From Arthrobacter sp. ERGS1:01 (GTDB lineage: Bacteria; Actinomycetota; Actinomycetes; Actinomycetales; Micrococcaceae), in the NCBI RefSeq assembly GCF_001281315.1, contig NZ_CP012477.1, positions 690,193-754,192 on the forward strand: a stretch of 64,000 nucleotides of DNA, written 5' to 3'. The position numbers and the translations under genes are program-made. Below are positions 8,375-16,691 of the stretch, one piece after another. The notes beneath the pieces are model-generated. The model saw nothing but the letters and a program-made list of their open reading frames with translations. It was not told the DNA's origin and did no database searches. Within the stretch, counting starts at the first letter, position 1. Each line of letters begins with the position of its first letter.

Positions 8375-8542
8375 TCAATTCGAATCGGACGAAGAATCCG
8401 TATTCGTCACACCAGAGGCCCCGGGGCTGAGCGTTGCGTCTGCGGCGTTGGCGGAAGTAACCGCCCCCAATGTCATACTGCTGGCAACCAAAAGGATTGC
8501 GAGAATGCCGCCTAAATTGCTAAATTTCTTTCGATGATTCAT
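8375..8542 (-). pseudogene. Detached signal-peptide exon of the PLA2-like gene
   Basis: ATG frame of 55 codons: basic start MNHRKKF, hydrophobic core LGGILAILLVASSMTLGA, then VTSANAADA, a textbook Sec signal with an AxA cleavage site. It then runs into a polar SPGASGVTNTDSSSDSN tail and stops. The next frame over continues RIDNSVIRPLLDTVIVLN straight into the PLA2-like protein. Compared with the cargo protein at 36389, more than 100 residues of the shared pro-region are missing, so an internal deletion with frame change is more likely than a single-base error. Confidence 0.6.
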
Positions 8543-8834
8543 CGTTCAAGCCCCCACTTGTATTCGGCCATTACTATGGACCGAGTACGCCCGACGAAAT
8601 TCGAGCGTCCTTCAATCTAACCTAAAAATGATGACTACCCGTCAAATTGATCCCCGAGGGTCTCACGCGCGCCGCTGATGAATCTTCCCAAGGGACCATG
8701 CCGCTAGGCAACCCACAAACAAGGTTTCGTGTAGGGGTCTTCGCAGTAATGGAACGGATTTACACGATAGGCCACTTGGGGACCCCCGAATCAGTGGCGG
8801 AGTCATCGTCGTGAACTTATGGCAGGCTTGTCCC

Positions 8835-9470
8835 GTGTTCTTCAAACGAAAGAAGTCCTCCACACCAGGTGTGGAAGCTCAGGAGCAGTTGTCGCCGGCT
8901 GTCCTGACCAAGCGGACATTGGGCGTTGATTCCGCGGAGCAGGCCGCCCAACATCCCGCCCTGTTCGTGCAGTAGCAGAACGGTGATCTACGTCCTTCTG
9001 CCATCACTCTTGCCTTTGATCCCGAGGCTCGTGGCGGACGAGACCGGATGTTTTCCTCGCCACAATTTGTGGGGGCATGGGTTGATGAAGCGTGCGGGGC
9101 CCGCGAACCTGCCGTGGACAGGTGGGAACAAGGGTTGTTCTATCCGACCTGGGAACAGCTGTGCAAACTAGCGGCCCTCACTCAAACATCCCTGGACACG
9201 CTCCTGAACGGTCCCGTTCCCCCTAATTTTTTGGATGGATGCTCGCAAGTACCCACGGCCTTCGCCCTGCGTCAAAGCTTCTATCCCTGCATTGTGGCCG
9301 CTACCGTCAGCGCGCACCCCCACCAGGCCCCTTTAGAAGACATGACGCGAGCTCTCAGGCAGGCGATCTCTGCCATTCTTCAATCCATCGAAGACGAAAC
9401 GGATCCGCTGACCCTGTTTCTCCGCGAGGTGCAAACAGGGTCAAACCCCGGCGAACAGGACAATTCTTGA
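8835..9470 (+). pseudogene. HTH-like regulator with internal stop
   Basis: A frame from GTG 8835 has one TAG at 8973-8975 and otherwise stays open to 9470. Before the stop: a basic start FFKRKKSS and polar text. After it: QFVGAWVDEACGAREPAVDRWEQGLFYPTWEQLCKLAAL, which resembles a Cro/C1-type helix-turn-helix with WEQG and later ALTQTSLDTLLNG. Rejoined length is about 211 codons. The downstream piece alone (9048-9470, 140 aa) could still be translated. Target and role unknown. Confidence 0.4.
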
Positions 9471-9654
9471 TGCTAAGAGGTCGACAAATCTTGCAACCCA
9501 TTGACGCGGCCATGAGGTATGGGACTTGAAGTAAGGCAACTGAACCGCTGATCTCCTCGATAGTGGCCTATCGTGTAAATCCGGTCCATTACTACCAAAC
9601 CCCGTGTTTCCACGACTCCCCGGCAACTTTCATTCGGGGGATGTCGGCGGGGGA

Positions 9655-9680
9655 GTGTATCAGTTCCAAGGAGGTGGAGG
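9655..9680 (+). repeat. Dispersed 26-bp imperfect repeat, copy C
   Basis: Starts GTGTATCAGTTCC and ends AAGGAGGTGGAGG, preceded by GGGGGA as in copy B. It is the most diverged of three copies (others at 3551 and 7112) and sits just before the 3-prime end of the TIR-like gene. Confidence 0.45.
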
Positions 9681-9688
9681 GGTCACTT

Positions 9689-10483
9689 TTAGCGTAGTGC
9701 TGACCAGTCAACATGGATATTGGCGTGTTCGATTTCTCGTGCAAGGGTGTGCTTCCAGGCTCCGGCCGCATCCAATGACGTGTAGACAAGACCCGTCACG
9801 TCCCCGGGTACTTCTACACCTTCGTCCATGAGCACTGCCACATGTGATCGACCCAGGGCGCCCATGAAGAATCCCATTTCAAAGACGACGTTCTGGCGCC
9901 CCCGTCCATTTAGATCCTCCTCCGTCTTGGCCCTGCCGAGGTCATCAGCGGTCAGGAGAACGACGGCAAACCCTGTGCCTGCGGCACTCGTCTCTAGTTT
10001 CTCCATCAGGAGCGCACCCTTGTTAGGTTGCTCGTGGAGGATGACGGGTTCACTGCCTGTCAGAGCCGTCAGGAAGCGTGCCAGCTCGTGCTTCTTGCCA
10101 TCGTCATGGCCATGAACGATGAAGATGCGACCAGGGGTCTCAACGGTGCCTTTGTCGGCTACATCGATGAGTTCTTCAACCTCCGCCGTAAGCTCCGCCT
10201 GCTGAGATTCTGCCCTAATCCTCAACTCATTCTGGGCCGCGCGAAGGATCGAAAGCGCCTTATCAATACCAGCCTGCCTGCGTTCAAAGAACGCGCCGCC
10301 GGCCCCGGAGCTTGGCCTGAATTGAGTAAGAGTAAATTTCATGTGCAAGGGAGAGCCGTTCCCCATGACCGTACGGAGCACCATTTCAGTGCCTTCCCTC
10401 CAGTCTTCGAAGCCTGAAACAAGGTTCTTATTGGCGGTATCGATCTGCTTCTGTAAGAGCTCTAACTTTCGAGATAAATCCAT
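9689..10483 (-). CDS. TIR-like nucleotide-binding domain protein, probable NADase-type defence factor
   Basis: 264 residues. N-terminal 110 residues are helical and coiled-coil-like (ELRIRAESQQAELTAEVEEL). From residue 119 comes the TIR-like domain of the predicted nucleotide-binding family found in CBASS/Pycsar effectors (PF10137 as I recall): RIFIVHGHDDGKKHELARFL with HGHDD at 124-128, then FAVVLLTADD, and NVVFEMGFFMGALGR with the likely catalytic Glu202. Such domains cleave NAD+ when oligomerised, causing abortive infection. No cyclase or ligand sensor gene is next to it, so it may be stand-alone or act with an unrecognised partner. Divergent from umuD. Family is firm, biological role inferred. 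Confidence 0.82.
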   Translation of the reverse strand: MDLSRKLELLQKQIDTANKNLVSGFEDWREGTEMVLRTVMGNGSPLHMKFTLTQFRPSSGAGGAFFERRQAGIDKALSILRAAQNELRIRAESQQAELTAEVEELIDVADKGTVETPGRIFIVHGHDDGKKHELARFLTALTGSEPVILHEQPNKGALLMEKLETSAAGTGFAVVLLTADDLGRAKTEEDLNGRGRQNVVFEMGFFMGALGRSHVAVLMDEGVEVPGDVTGLVYTSLDAAGAWKHTLAREIEHANIHVDWSALR

Positions 10484-10557
10484 TGGATGAGACTATCCAA
10501 CTTCCTTGAAGCTCCTGGCCGTGGCCGTTGTCAGGGGGAAGGCCTACACTCAATTAG

Positions 10558-10573
10558 TAGAACTTTATTTCTA
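10558..10573 (+). promoter_or_regulatory. Putative LexA (SOS) box upstream of umuD
   Basis: TAGAACTTTATTTCTA is a 16-base near-palindrome (TAGAA-N6-TTCTA) with the spacing of the Gram-positive LexA site TCGAAC-N4-GTTCGA. It lies 15 bases before the umuD start codon, a sensible repressor position, and between divergent genes, so it might also touch the TIR-like gene promoter. Confidence 0.55.
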
Positions 10574-10587
10574 GTAATTGGTGTGTC

Positions 10588-11022
10588 ATGGCTCATGTTT
10601 CTTATATTTGTTTAGTAGACTTTGCGGCCCCTGCCGTGCACCCGCTACTTGCCCCCGTCTCCGTGGCTGCCGGGTACCCGTCGCCGGCTCAGGACTACTT
10701 TGACGGTCGGATCAACCTGAATGATCACCTGATCAAGGATGTGACGAGTACGTACATCATCCGTGTGTCGGGTCATTCCATGGAGGGTGCCGGCATTAGT
10801 GATGGGGACGAGTTGATCGTTAACCGGGCCCTGGAACCCAAGGACGGGTCTATCGTCGTTGCCGTCCTGGACGGGGAACTGACGGTCAAGCGGCTGCGTA
10901 TCACCCCGACGGGCGTCATCTTGCAAGCAGAGAATCCGGACTACCCGGATATTCGGGTGCCGGAACTTGCCTCCCTCGTTATTTGGGGCACTGCCTCCGT
11001 GGCCCTTCATCATCTCCTGTAG
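10588..11022 (+). CDS. umuD: UmuD-like S24 peptidase, translesion polymerase subunit
   Basis: 144 residues, usual UmuD length. Contains the LexA-type self-cleavage machinery: Ala28-Gly29 as likely cleavage site, nucleophile Ser64 in RVSGHSMEGAGI and general base Lys101 in GELTVKRL. In the SOS response RecA-stimulated cleavage gives UmuD-prime, which binds UmuC to make DNA polymerase V. A LexA-like box lies at 10558-10573. The partner gene begins 10 bases downstream but is truncated, so polymerase V is probably not made from this locus. Confidence 0.92.
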   Translation: MAHVSYICLVDFAAPAVHPLLAPVSVAAGYPSPAQDYFDGRINLNDHLIKDVTSTYIIRVSGHSMEGAGISDGDELIVNRALEPKDGSIVVAVLDGELTVKRLRITPTGVILQAENPDYPDIRVPELASLVIWGTASVALHHLL

Positions 11023-11031
11023 GCCTTCGTC

Positions 11032-11493
11032 GTGGAACGCCTGCAGGCCGCCATTGCCCATGTGGACGTCAACAGCTTCTACGCCAGCGCCGAACGGGCC
11101 TTCGACCCGTCCCTAGAGGGCAAGCCGCTCATTGTGCTGTCGAATAATGACGGCTGCGCAGTCACCAGGTCATCCGAAGCCAAGGCATTGGGTATACCCA
11201 TGGGTGAGCCATGGTTCAAGCTCGCACCCCGCGCCAGGGAATGGGGATTGATTGCCAAGTCCAGTAACTACGAGCTGTACGGGGACGTTAGCGCCCGCGT
11301 GATGGAACTGCTCGGCCGGTATAGCCATGAAATTGAGATTTACAGCATTGACGAAGCATTCTGCACCGTCAAAGGTACCGGCCCGGAACTGCTCGCCCTG
11401 GGCCGGGAAATGAAGGACGCCGTGCGCCGGCACTGTGGGGTGCCCGTGTGCGTGGGGATCGCGTCCACTACCGGTAAGGTGGCGGAATCGTGA
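11032..11493 (+). pseudogene. umuC: UmuC-like Y-family DNA polymerase, truncated
   Basis: 153 residues from GTG 11032 against about 420 for full UmuC. It keeps the start of the palm: AHVDVNSFYASAERAFDP with catalytic Asp, LSNNDGCAVTRS, and IYSIDEAFC with the Asp-Glu pair. At the conserved GI-x-x-TKTLAK-x-AN segment it degenerates to GIASTTGKVAES and stops. The palm tail, thumb and little-finger domains are missing, and the following 300 bases show no continuation. Probably the right part was lost by recombination. Confidence 0.85.
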
Positions 11494-11806
11494 GTGGCCA
11501 GTCTGGATTTTTGGCAGAGGGATCTTCCCATAGTGGTCGCGAATCTAGTGTGGATGGGTTCAGCCTGGGTCCGTGGGAGCAGGCGCTCTGGGAGAATTTC
11601 TGAGTCTCGTGGATGCAAGCGTCATAGAGCTCTGACAAGTGACCGGATGGTGGAACCTTTTCTGCATCAAAGTCCATATTTGTTGACGGCATGCGGACTT
11701 GCCCCTCGGGCTTGCCGTGAGTCGCTGCGTTCTCCTACTTGTTCGTGCCATGACTGCCGAAACTAGGGTCGTGTGAAGTGACGCCTCGAGCTCGAGCAGG
11801 CATACT
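11494..11806 (+). other. Gap after truncated umuC
   Basis: 313 bases with no recognised gene. If umuC had been intact it would continue here, but no frame matches it. The region probably marks a deletion junction. No inverted repeats of note. Confidence 0.4.
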
Positions 11807-12637
11807 TTGAGGATGGCTTGGGAATATCTTCAGAAAGGGCAGTCCGTCCCGGCGGCACTTGCGTCCCTTGACCATATTTTGAATCAGGTGTCTAGTTTGG
11901 CTGGTTCCCTTAATTCCGATGCCACCTTGGCAGCAAACAGTTATATGGCCTGGGCAGAATCCACTGAGGATAGCCTGAGGTCTCTATACGATGACCAAGC
12001 GGTCTCACGTAGGCTCCACACGGCTCGTTACTGGCAGATTCGAGAAATATCCTCCGCAACGCAGCGCCCACAGCCCCTAATCCGCGGCGAAATTCATGAC
12101 CAGGAACGATCAATTCAATTACTGCGTGAACAGCTTCTGCACTACCGTGATCTGCTGAAACCTGCGGCAGACGAACGCCTACTCGTCTGCGATACGAACG
12201 TTTTCATCCATGGAAGACCGTTTCACCAGCTGCTGTGGAATGAGCAATTCGAGGAAAAGAAGGTGTGCCTCACCATCCCTCTGACAATTGTCGACGAGCT
12301 GGATTCCCTCAAAGATCGAGGTGTCCGCGCCGCTGGTGGTGTCCTCAAGGATCTGGATGGTTTTTTGTCTAGTGATTCAGCACTTGAGCGAGTCACTCTT
12401 AGAGCCAACGTCACACTACAGATCGTGGATGAACCGGTTGGTCATCAGCGACTCAGCAGCAACGACGATGAAATTGTCCGGCAGATGAACTTTTTTGCCT
12501 CGCTGTGCGATAGCAGGGTCACGTTAGTGACCCGAGATCGGGGAATGCGTGTTCGCGCTCATGCCGCGGGGCTGGATGCCCGGTACCTTCCTCCCGATTA
12601 TGAGCGACGAGTAAACCCTGAGGAGAACAATGGATGA
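11807..12637 (+). CDS. PIN-domain protein, putative ribonuclease
   Basis: 276 residues from TTG 11807 (ATG at 11813 also possible). Residues 1-120 are helical (LLREQLLHYRDLLK). Residues 124-260 form a PIN domain: D129 in VCDTNVFIHG, E164 in IVDELD, D220-D221 in SSNDDEIVRQ and D244 in VTRDRGMRVRA, giving all acidic metal-binding positions. PIN proteins are Mg/Mn-dependent RNases, often toxins, but this one has a long N-terminal extension unlike VapC toxins. Its last bases overlap the next gene by 8 bases, so the two are one unit. Confidence 0.85.
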   Translation: MRMAWEYLQKGQSVPAALASLDHILNQVSSLAGSLNSDATLAANSYMAWAESTEDSLRSLYDDQAVSRRLHTARYWQIREISSATQRPQPLIRGEIHDQERSIQLLREQLLHYRDLLKPAADERLLVCDTNVFIHGRPFHQLLWNEQFEEKKVCLTIPLTIVDELDSLKDRGVRAAGGVLKDLDGFLSSDSALERVTLRANVTLQIVDEPVGHQRLSSNDDEIVRQMNFFASLCDSRVTLVTRDRGMRVRAHAAGLDARYLPPDYERRVNPEENNG

Positions 12638-13271
12638 TACTCAATACCCGATAAGACGCGTGCCCCGGGATGAAAGTGCTCGACGTGAGCTGCTCGCCAC
12701 AATGCCTCCAGTTTGGGAGTATCTACTTTTTGGAGGTGCCTTAGTCACTGGGCTTGAACGTACCGAACCAAAATGGAGGGACTACCATCTTGGTTTGAAG
12801 ACACATGTCGGGCCAACTATCGCCAAGAGCGATCTAGCCCGGGAAGTGTCTGTCCGTATGGCGGGTGGATCGACCATAGTCTCAAATCTAGACAAGCTAC
12901 TTAGCCCTAAGGCCCAGGCACTAGCGTTCGGTCCTCCTGGCGTATCGGGAGACCCGGCCTTGATTGAACATATAGGAATTCGACTGGTCGAAATGTACGA
13001 GAAGTTGTTGGATTGGGTCATCGAATTCAGGTCGATTCAAGCTCCCGACAACACCGAAAAATTGCTTGAAATTGGTTGTTCATTCCTCGACCAGCCCATC
13101 CAGGAGACACGAAATTCTATCCAAAAATTCGTCTCTGACCTCGAAAATGCCATTGACTCCCTCGACAGCGATGCTGAGCAGCCGAGAGTGCTCTCGTTAG
13201 AAATTACGTTCAAGTTGGATTCGGAAATCACGGACAGTTTCCTACGAGAATTGGAAAGAGTAGTCCGCTAG
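12630..13271 (+). CDS. Hypothetical partner of PIN protein
   Basis: 213 residues, start overlapping the PIN gene stop. Mostly helical, with two acidic helical stretches (IGIRLVEMYEKLLDWVIEF; VSDLENAIDSLDSDAEQ) and a final strand/helix LEITFKLDSEITDSFLREL. No cysteine pairs, membrane helices or HTH seen. Not an obvious antitoxin by size, but the overlap means it is made together with the PIN protein and may bind or control it. No family recognised. Confidence 0.65.
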   Translation: MDDTQYPIRRVPRDESARRELLATMPPVWEYLLFGGALVTGLERTEPKWRDYHLGLKTHVGPTIAKSDLAREVSVRMAGGSTIVSNLDKLLSPKAQALAFGPPGVSGDPALIEHIGIRLVEMYEKLLDWVIEFRSIQAPDNTEKLLEIGCSFLDQPIQETRNSIQKFVSDLENAIDSLDSDAEQPRVLSLEITFKLDSEITDSFLRELERVVR

Positions 13272-13458
13272 AAGCTCGATTCTGGGGTGGGCACATGGAG
13301 CCGTAAGTAGTTGCGGGCCTCACGTCTTATCGTTCCAATGCATCCTGGGGAACCGTGCCAACGCAATGCACCCGGATGAAAGTTAGTTTGGCAGCCGAAT
13401 AGAGCCTTATTGCAAGTGGGCCCCAGCCGGACAACAGGAAAAATTCGGACCCCTAAGG

Positions 13459-14211
13459 TCAGTCCTCGAATCCCGGAACCTTGGCCAAGAGTTGTTCCCA
13501 ATGTTCAGCCAGGCTCAGAACGAGCACGAGGGCTTTGGTCGAGACCACTTCGGTGTCGTAGGCCAGTTCGCGGCCGTGAAGGATACCATGTCGTGAGAGG
13601 CTGCCTTTATCTTGAGTTTCCGAAACGTCGTCGCTGAAGAGAACTCGGGCTACTTCAAGATTTCCGTCTAATCCTGCCAGGGTGGTGTCATCGATTGCCG
13701 CAACGTAGTGGCGTGAGCTTTTGGTGAAGAATGGCTTTCCCGTTGCATCGTAGGCGAGGCCCTCGGCCTGGGCGTAGAGGATTGGAATACTCGCCTCGTA
13801 GGCGCCTTTGAGATGGTGTTCGATGGCTTTTTCGATGAGTTCGGCTCGGCGCCACAAAATCTGTCGAAGCCTCGGTGAGTGATTTCCCGCGCGGCGAAGT
13901 GCTGGAAGTGACCAGCGGTACCACTCGGAGAGGTCATCGTTCCATGCCCGGGTAAGAATTTCATCTACTTCGGCAGTTTCGGCACCAGCCACTAGGGCCT
14001 TCAGCGCAGCGTTGGTTCCGGCGACTGGCCATTTGCCAAAATAGGCCCATCCGAGAGGGGCGAAGTACTTGACCCCGTTGGCTACGCCTTCTAGGAGATC
14101 TCTGATCGGTTGGTAGCTGGATGGGGATAGCCCGATGCCGGGGTTGCTTTTGTCATTGAGTCGGCGGAGGAGTTCGTTAATCTCTTTAGTTCCGGTTTCA
14201 GAGGACGGCAT
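13459..14211 (-). CDS. Hypothetical protein with HEPN/Abi-like RHxxxHG motif
   Basis: 250 residues. After a variable N-terminus, a long helical part (LIEKAIEHHLKGAYEASIPILYAQAEGLAYDATGK) leads to SLSRHGILHGRELAYDTEVVSTKALVLVLSLAEHW near the C-terminus. The Arg207/His212 motif before a long helix recalls HEPN-type RNase and abortive-infection proteins, where N/RHxxxHG is the active-site region. The match is motif-level only. It stands alone between the PIN pair and the recombinase unit, which fits a defence island. It could also be an ordinary prophage or plasmid protein. Confidence 0.6.
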   Translation of the reverse strand: MPSSETGTKEINELLRRLNDKSNPGIGLSPSSYQPIRDLLEGVANGVKYFAPLGWAYFGKWPVAGTNAALKALVAGAETAEVDEILTRAWNDDLSEWYRWSLPALRRAGNHSPRLRQILWRRAELIEKAIEHHLKGAYEASIPILYAQAEGLAYDATGKPFFTKSSRHYVAAIDDTTLAGLDGNLEVARVLFSDDVSETQDKGSLSRHGILHGRELAYDTEVVSTKALVLVLSLAEHWEQLLAKVPGFED

Positions 14212-14361
14212 AGAGCGATTATGCCAGCATGATGCTTTTCCGGTTTGAAGTATCTGTCTGGCGCCTTCAGGTCAGGCCGTTCAAGATGGTCGGGTTCGGT
14301 CGGACTGCCCCGCCAGAAGATGGCAGTGGTTCTTGCAACGAAGTCCGCCTGTGGCAGGTCC

Positions 14362-16356
14362 CTAGCGCAGCTCGTCGTGGTCGTTTGCCGGCACATTCAT
14401 TCGAAGGCGGGGGTAATCGACCCAGTCATGGCCGCTGACTCCGGCCCATCGGATAGCTGCAGTGATGGAAATGCCTAAGAGATCGGCAAGGATGGAAGGG
14501 GGGACGTCGCGTGACAGGATCATCATTGCGGCCCCTTTGCCGTGTTGCAGGTGTATTCCTGCTTTGCGGAGAGGGCCGGAAATGGCCGCCGTTGTGAGAG
14601 AGCGACCTGGTTGTTTTCCCTTGAAGAGCCATGACGGTTCTTCGAATCCATTCGATGAATTGTGGTTCGCTAGGTCTTTGACGAGTTGCCCAACGGCAGC
14701 TGGTAGTTCCACTGGATCTTTGCCAAAAGTAACTCGTATTGGATCGCTATCCATGGACAGATCGGCCATGCGGAGGCCGATGACCCGGGTCAGGCTTAGT
14801 CCATAGGCCAGGCAAAATAGTCCGGCGACTCTGGCCGCAATTTTTAGTTCACTTTCGTGCAGCAGCATTTTGATCCATGCCCAGCGTTGTTCCTCAGAGA
14901 CAGATCCAGCGTTGAATTCGGCTTTGAAGTAGTGACTGCGGATTCGAGTCTGTCGCTGATTCTTGGCCCATCTCATGAAGGGAGTGAGTTCGGTTCCCAT
15001 TCGGCCGTGGGTTGCCACATACTCGTCGAAGACTCGTTGAGGCACGGTGGATAGATCGAACCCAAGTGCCTCAATCGCTCGAAGCCAGTCGGTCACGAGC
15101 AGTATCTGGCGCTTGGATCGCGCCAGGCGTTTGTTTTCAAGGACCGGGCCGGCGATAGCTGAATCGCTGAAGAGGGGGTTGATGACCCAAGTGGCGTACT
15201 GTCGTAAAAGGTTTCGATTTTCACGGTTTTCGATGGTGGAGAAGTGGTCTCGCTCCCAGATTTCCATTCTTATCCGGTCGAAGTTCTCCTCGGGAACTGT
15301 TCCCGATTCCATGAGCAATGCTGCCAAGTAGCCGGTGGCATTGGTTTGTGGCAAGGCAGCGACTGTGGTGAGTGACAGTGGCCTGGCACCGGTGGCCATC
15401 TCGTGAACTATGCGGGACATGGGACTGCGCCAGGACCACGTTAGTACGGCGTCGGCTTTTGATTCATCGCGGAGGGGGTAGGACTCTAGCGGGAGCAGGC
15501 CCGGGTGAGTGTGCCCAGTTTCATCCGAGATGATTTCACGTAGTTTTCCCGGGATGATGCAAGCCGCGCAGTATCGTCCGTAGAGCTGACGTTGGGTCGC
15601 GCCGCATCGTTTGCAATGACCCCATTCGTCGAGTTCGGCGCATTCCGGGCACACCGGCCCTTGACTGCGGAGGTATGGGGAGATGCGGAAAGTGCCGCAT
15701 GCGGCGCAGTTTTGCGGCCGTTTGCGAAGGGCCTGATAGCAACTCATGCATTGGGTTGAACCGCCTTCTCTGCTGACCACGGTCCTTACGAGGCCGCATA
15801 GGCTGCATGTTTCCGGTGGCCCTGAATAGCAGCGCTGGCAGATTGGGCCATTGTCGGTTCTTGTCTGAGGGATGCCGGGGCGTTGGCATAGGCAACAGGT
15901 CTCTAAGCTTCGGGGATCCCTGTTGAAACATGGCCGGCAATAGGGCTTGCCGTCTAGCAGTCGGTAGCCTCCTGGCCCCGTTTTCCCGCATTCGATGCAG
16001 GGACGATTGCGGGCGTTTCGGCAACATGAACCGCAGAACTTGCCACCTTGATCATCTCGATGCAACAAGCGTTTCGCTTCACCGCAGGTTGAACAGAGAG
16101 AAAGATGAAAGGACTCGTACCCGAGAGCGCGGAGAGCGCGAACTAGTTTTTGAGAGGTTGGCGATGCATCAGAGCGCCCAGAATCTAGCAGGCCGGATTT
16201 GGCACTGAGTTCGTGAGCCAAACGAGCCAAGGTCCGCGGATCACCCAAGGTGGGAGCAATCGTCACTATGATGTCAGCATCGATAGTCGCATCCACGGAT
16301 TGGCAAGCGATGATTATCCTGGCCAAATTCCCGGCAGGATCAACCGCTGGCCTCAT
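14362..16356 (-). CDS. Large zinc-ribbon protein with degenerate tyrosine-recombinase-like C-terminus
   Basis: 664 residues. Residues about 85-285 carry roughly a dozen CxxC knuckles (CSTC, CIEC, CCLC, CSLC, CAAC, CPEC, CKRC and others), an array of rubredoxin-like zinc ribbons. The C-terminal 180 residues look like a tyrosine recombinase core (VAGLFCLAYGLSLTRVIGLRMADL, later ILADLLGISITAAIRWAG) but I see no catalytic R-H-R-Y set. Start ATG overlaps the HTH gene stop by 4 bases (ATGA), and that gene overlaps the integrase in the same way. Likely an accessory DNA-binding factor of the adjacent recombinase. Function inferred from context only. Confidence 0.75.
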   Translation of the reverse strand: MRPAVDPAGNLARIIIACQSVDATIDADIIVTIAPTLGDPRTLARLAHELSAKSGLLDSGRSDASPTSQKLVRALRALGYESFHLSLCSTCGEAKRLLHRDDQGGKFCGSCCRNARNRPCIECGKTGPGGYRLLDGKPYCRPCFNRDPRSLETCCLCQRPGIPQTRTDNGPICQRCYSGPPETCSLCGLVRTVVSREGGSTQCMSCYQALRKRPQNCAACGTFRISPYLRSQGPVCPECAELDEWGHCKRCGATQRQLYGRYCAACIIPGKLREIISDETGHTHPGLLPLESYPLRDESKADAVLTWSWRSPMSRIVHEMATGARPLSLTTVAALPQTNATGYLAALLMESGTVPEENFDRIRMEIWERDHFSTIENRENRNLLRQYATWVINPLFSDSAIAGPVLENKRLARSKRQILLVTDWLRAIEALGFDLSTVPQRVFDEYVATHGRMGTELTPFMRWAKNQRQTRIRSHYFKAEFNAGSVSEEQRWAWIKMLLHESELKIAARVAGLFCLAYGLSLTRVIGLRMADLSMDSDPIRVTFGKDPVELPAAVGQLVKDLANHNSSNGFEEPSWLFKGKQPGRSLTTAAISGPLRKAGIHLQHGKGAAMMILSRDVPPSILADLLGISITAAIRWAGVSGHDWVDYPRLRMNVPANDHDELR

Positions 16357-16691
16357 TCCGGCAGTGGTGACGGGTGGGGGCGATGTACCCTGGCCGGGAC
16401 TGGCCTCAACGAGCCAACACCACCACGGGTTTGCTCAACGGCAACGGACTTCTCTTCGACGACTCGGACTTCAATGAGATCAGAGGGTGTGCAGTTCAAC
16501 GCCGCGCATACAGCTGCAATCACATTGAGATTTGCTCGCTCAGGTTTTTGCGTCACCAAGCGAAATACCTGTTCCCGCGACAGAAGGACACCATATTCCG
16601 CCAATAATGGGACTAGCTCAGTCGTCTTGAACAGTCCGTGATCGGCCATGGGTCGCCGCAGGTTCCAAACTGTCTCTACTGCCGGGCTCAT
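16353..16691 (-). CDS. XRE-type helix-turn-helix protein (112 aa)
   Basis: ATG 16691 overlaps the stop of the integrase remnant (ATGA); this start is preferred to the longer open frame, whose upstream part lies inside the integrase. Cro/C1-like fold: TTELVPLLAEYGVLLSREQVFRLVTQ followed by LNVIAAVCAALNCTPSDLI, the typical helix 3 to helix 5 text. C-terminal 40 residues are basic and proline-rich. Middle gene of a three-gene coupled unit; it may regulate it or help recombination. Confidence 0.8.
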   Translation of the reverse strand: MSPAVETVWNLRRPMADHGLFKTTELVPLLAEYGVLLSREQVFRLVTQKPERANLNVIAAVCAALNCTPSDLIEVRVVEEKSVAVEQTRGGVGSLRPVPARVHRPHPSPLPE

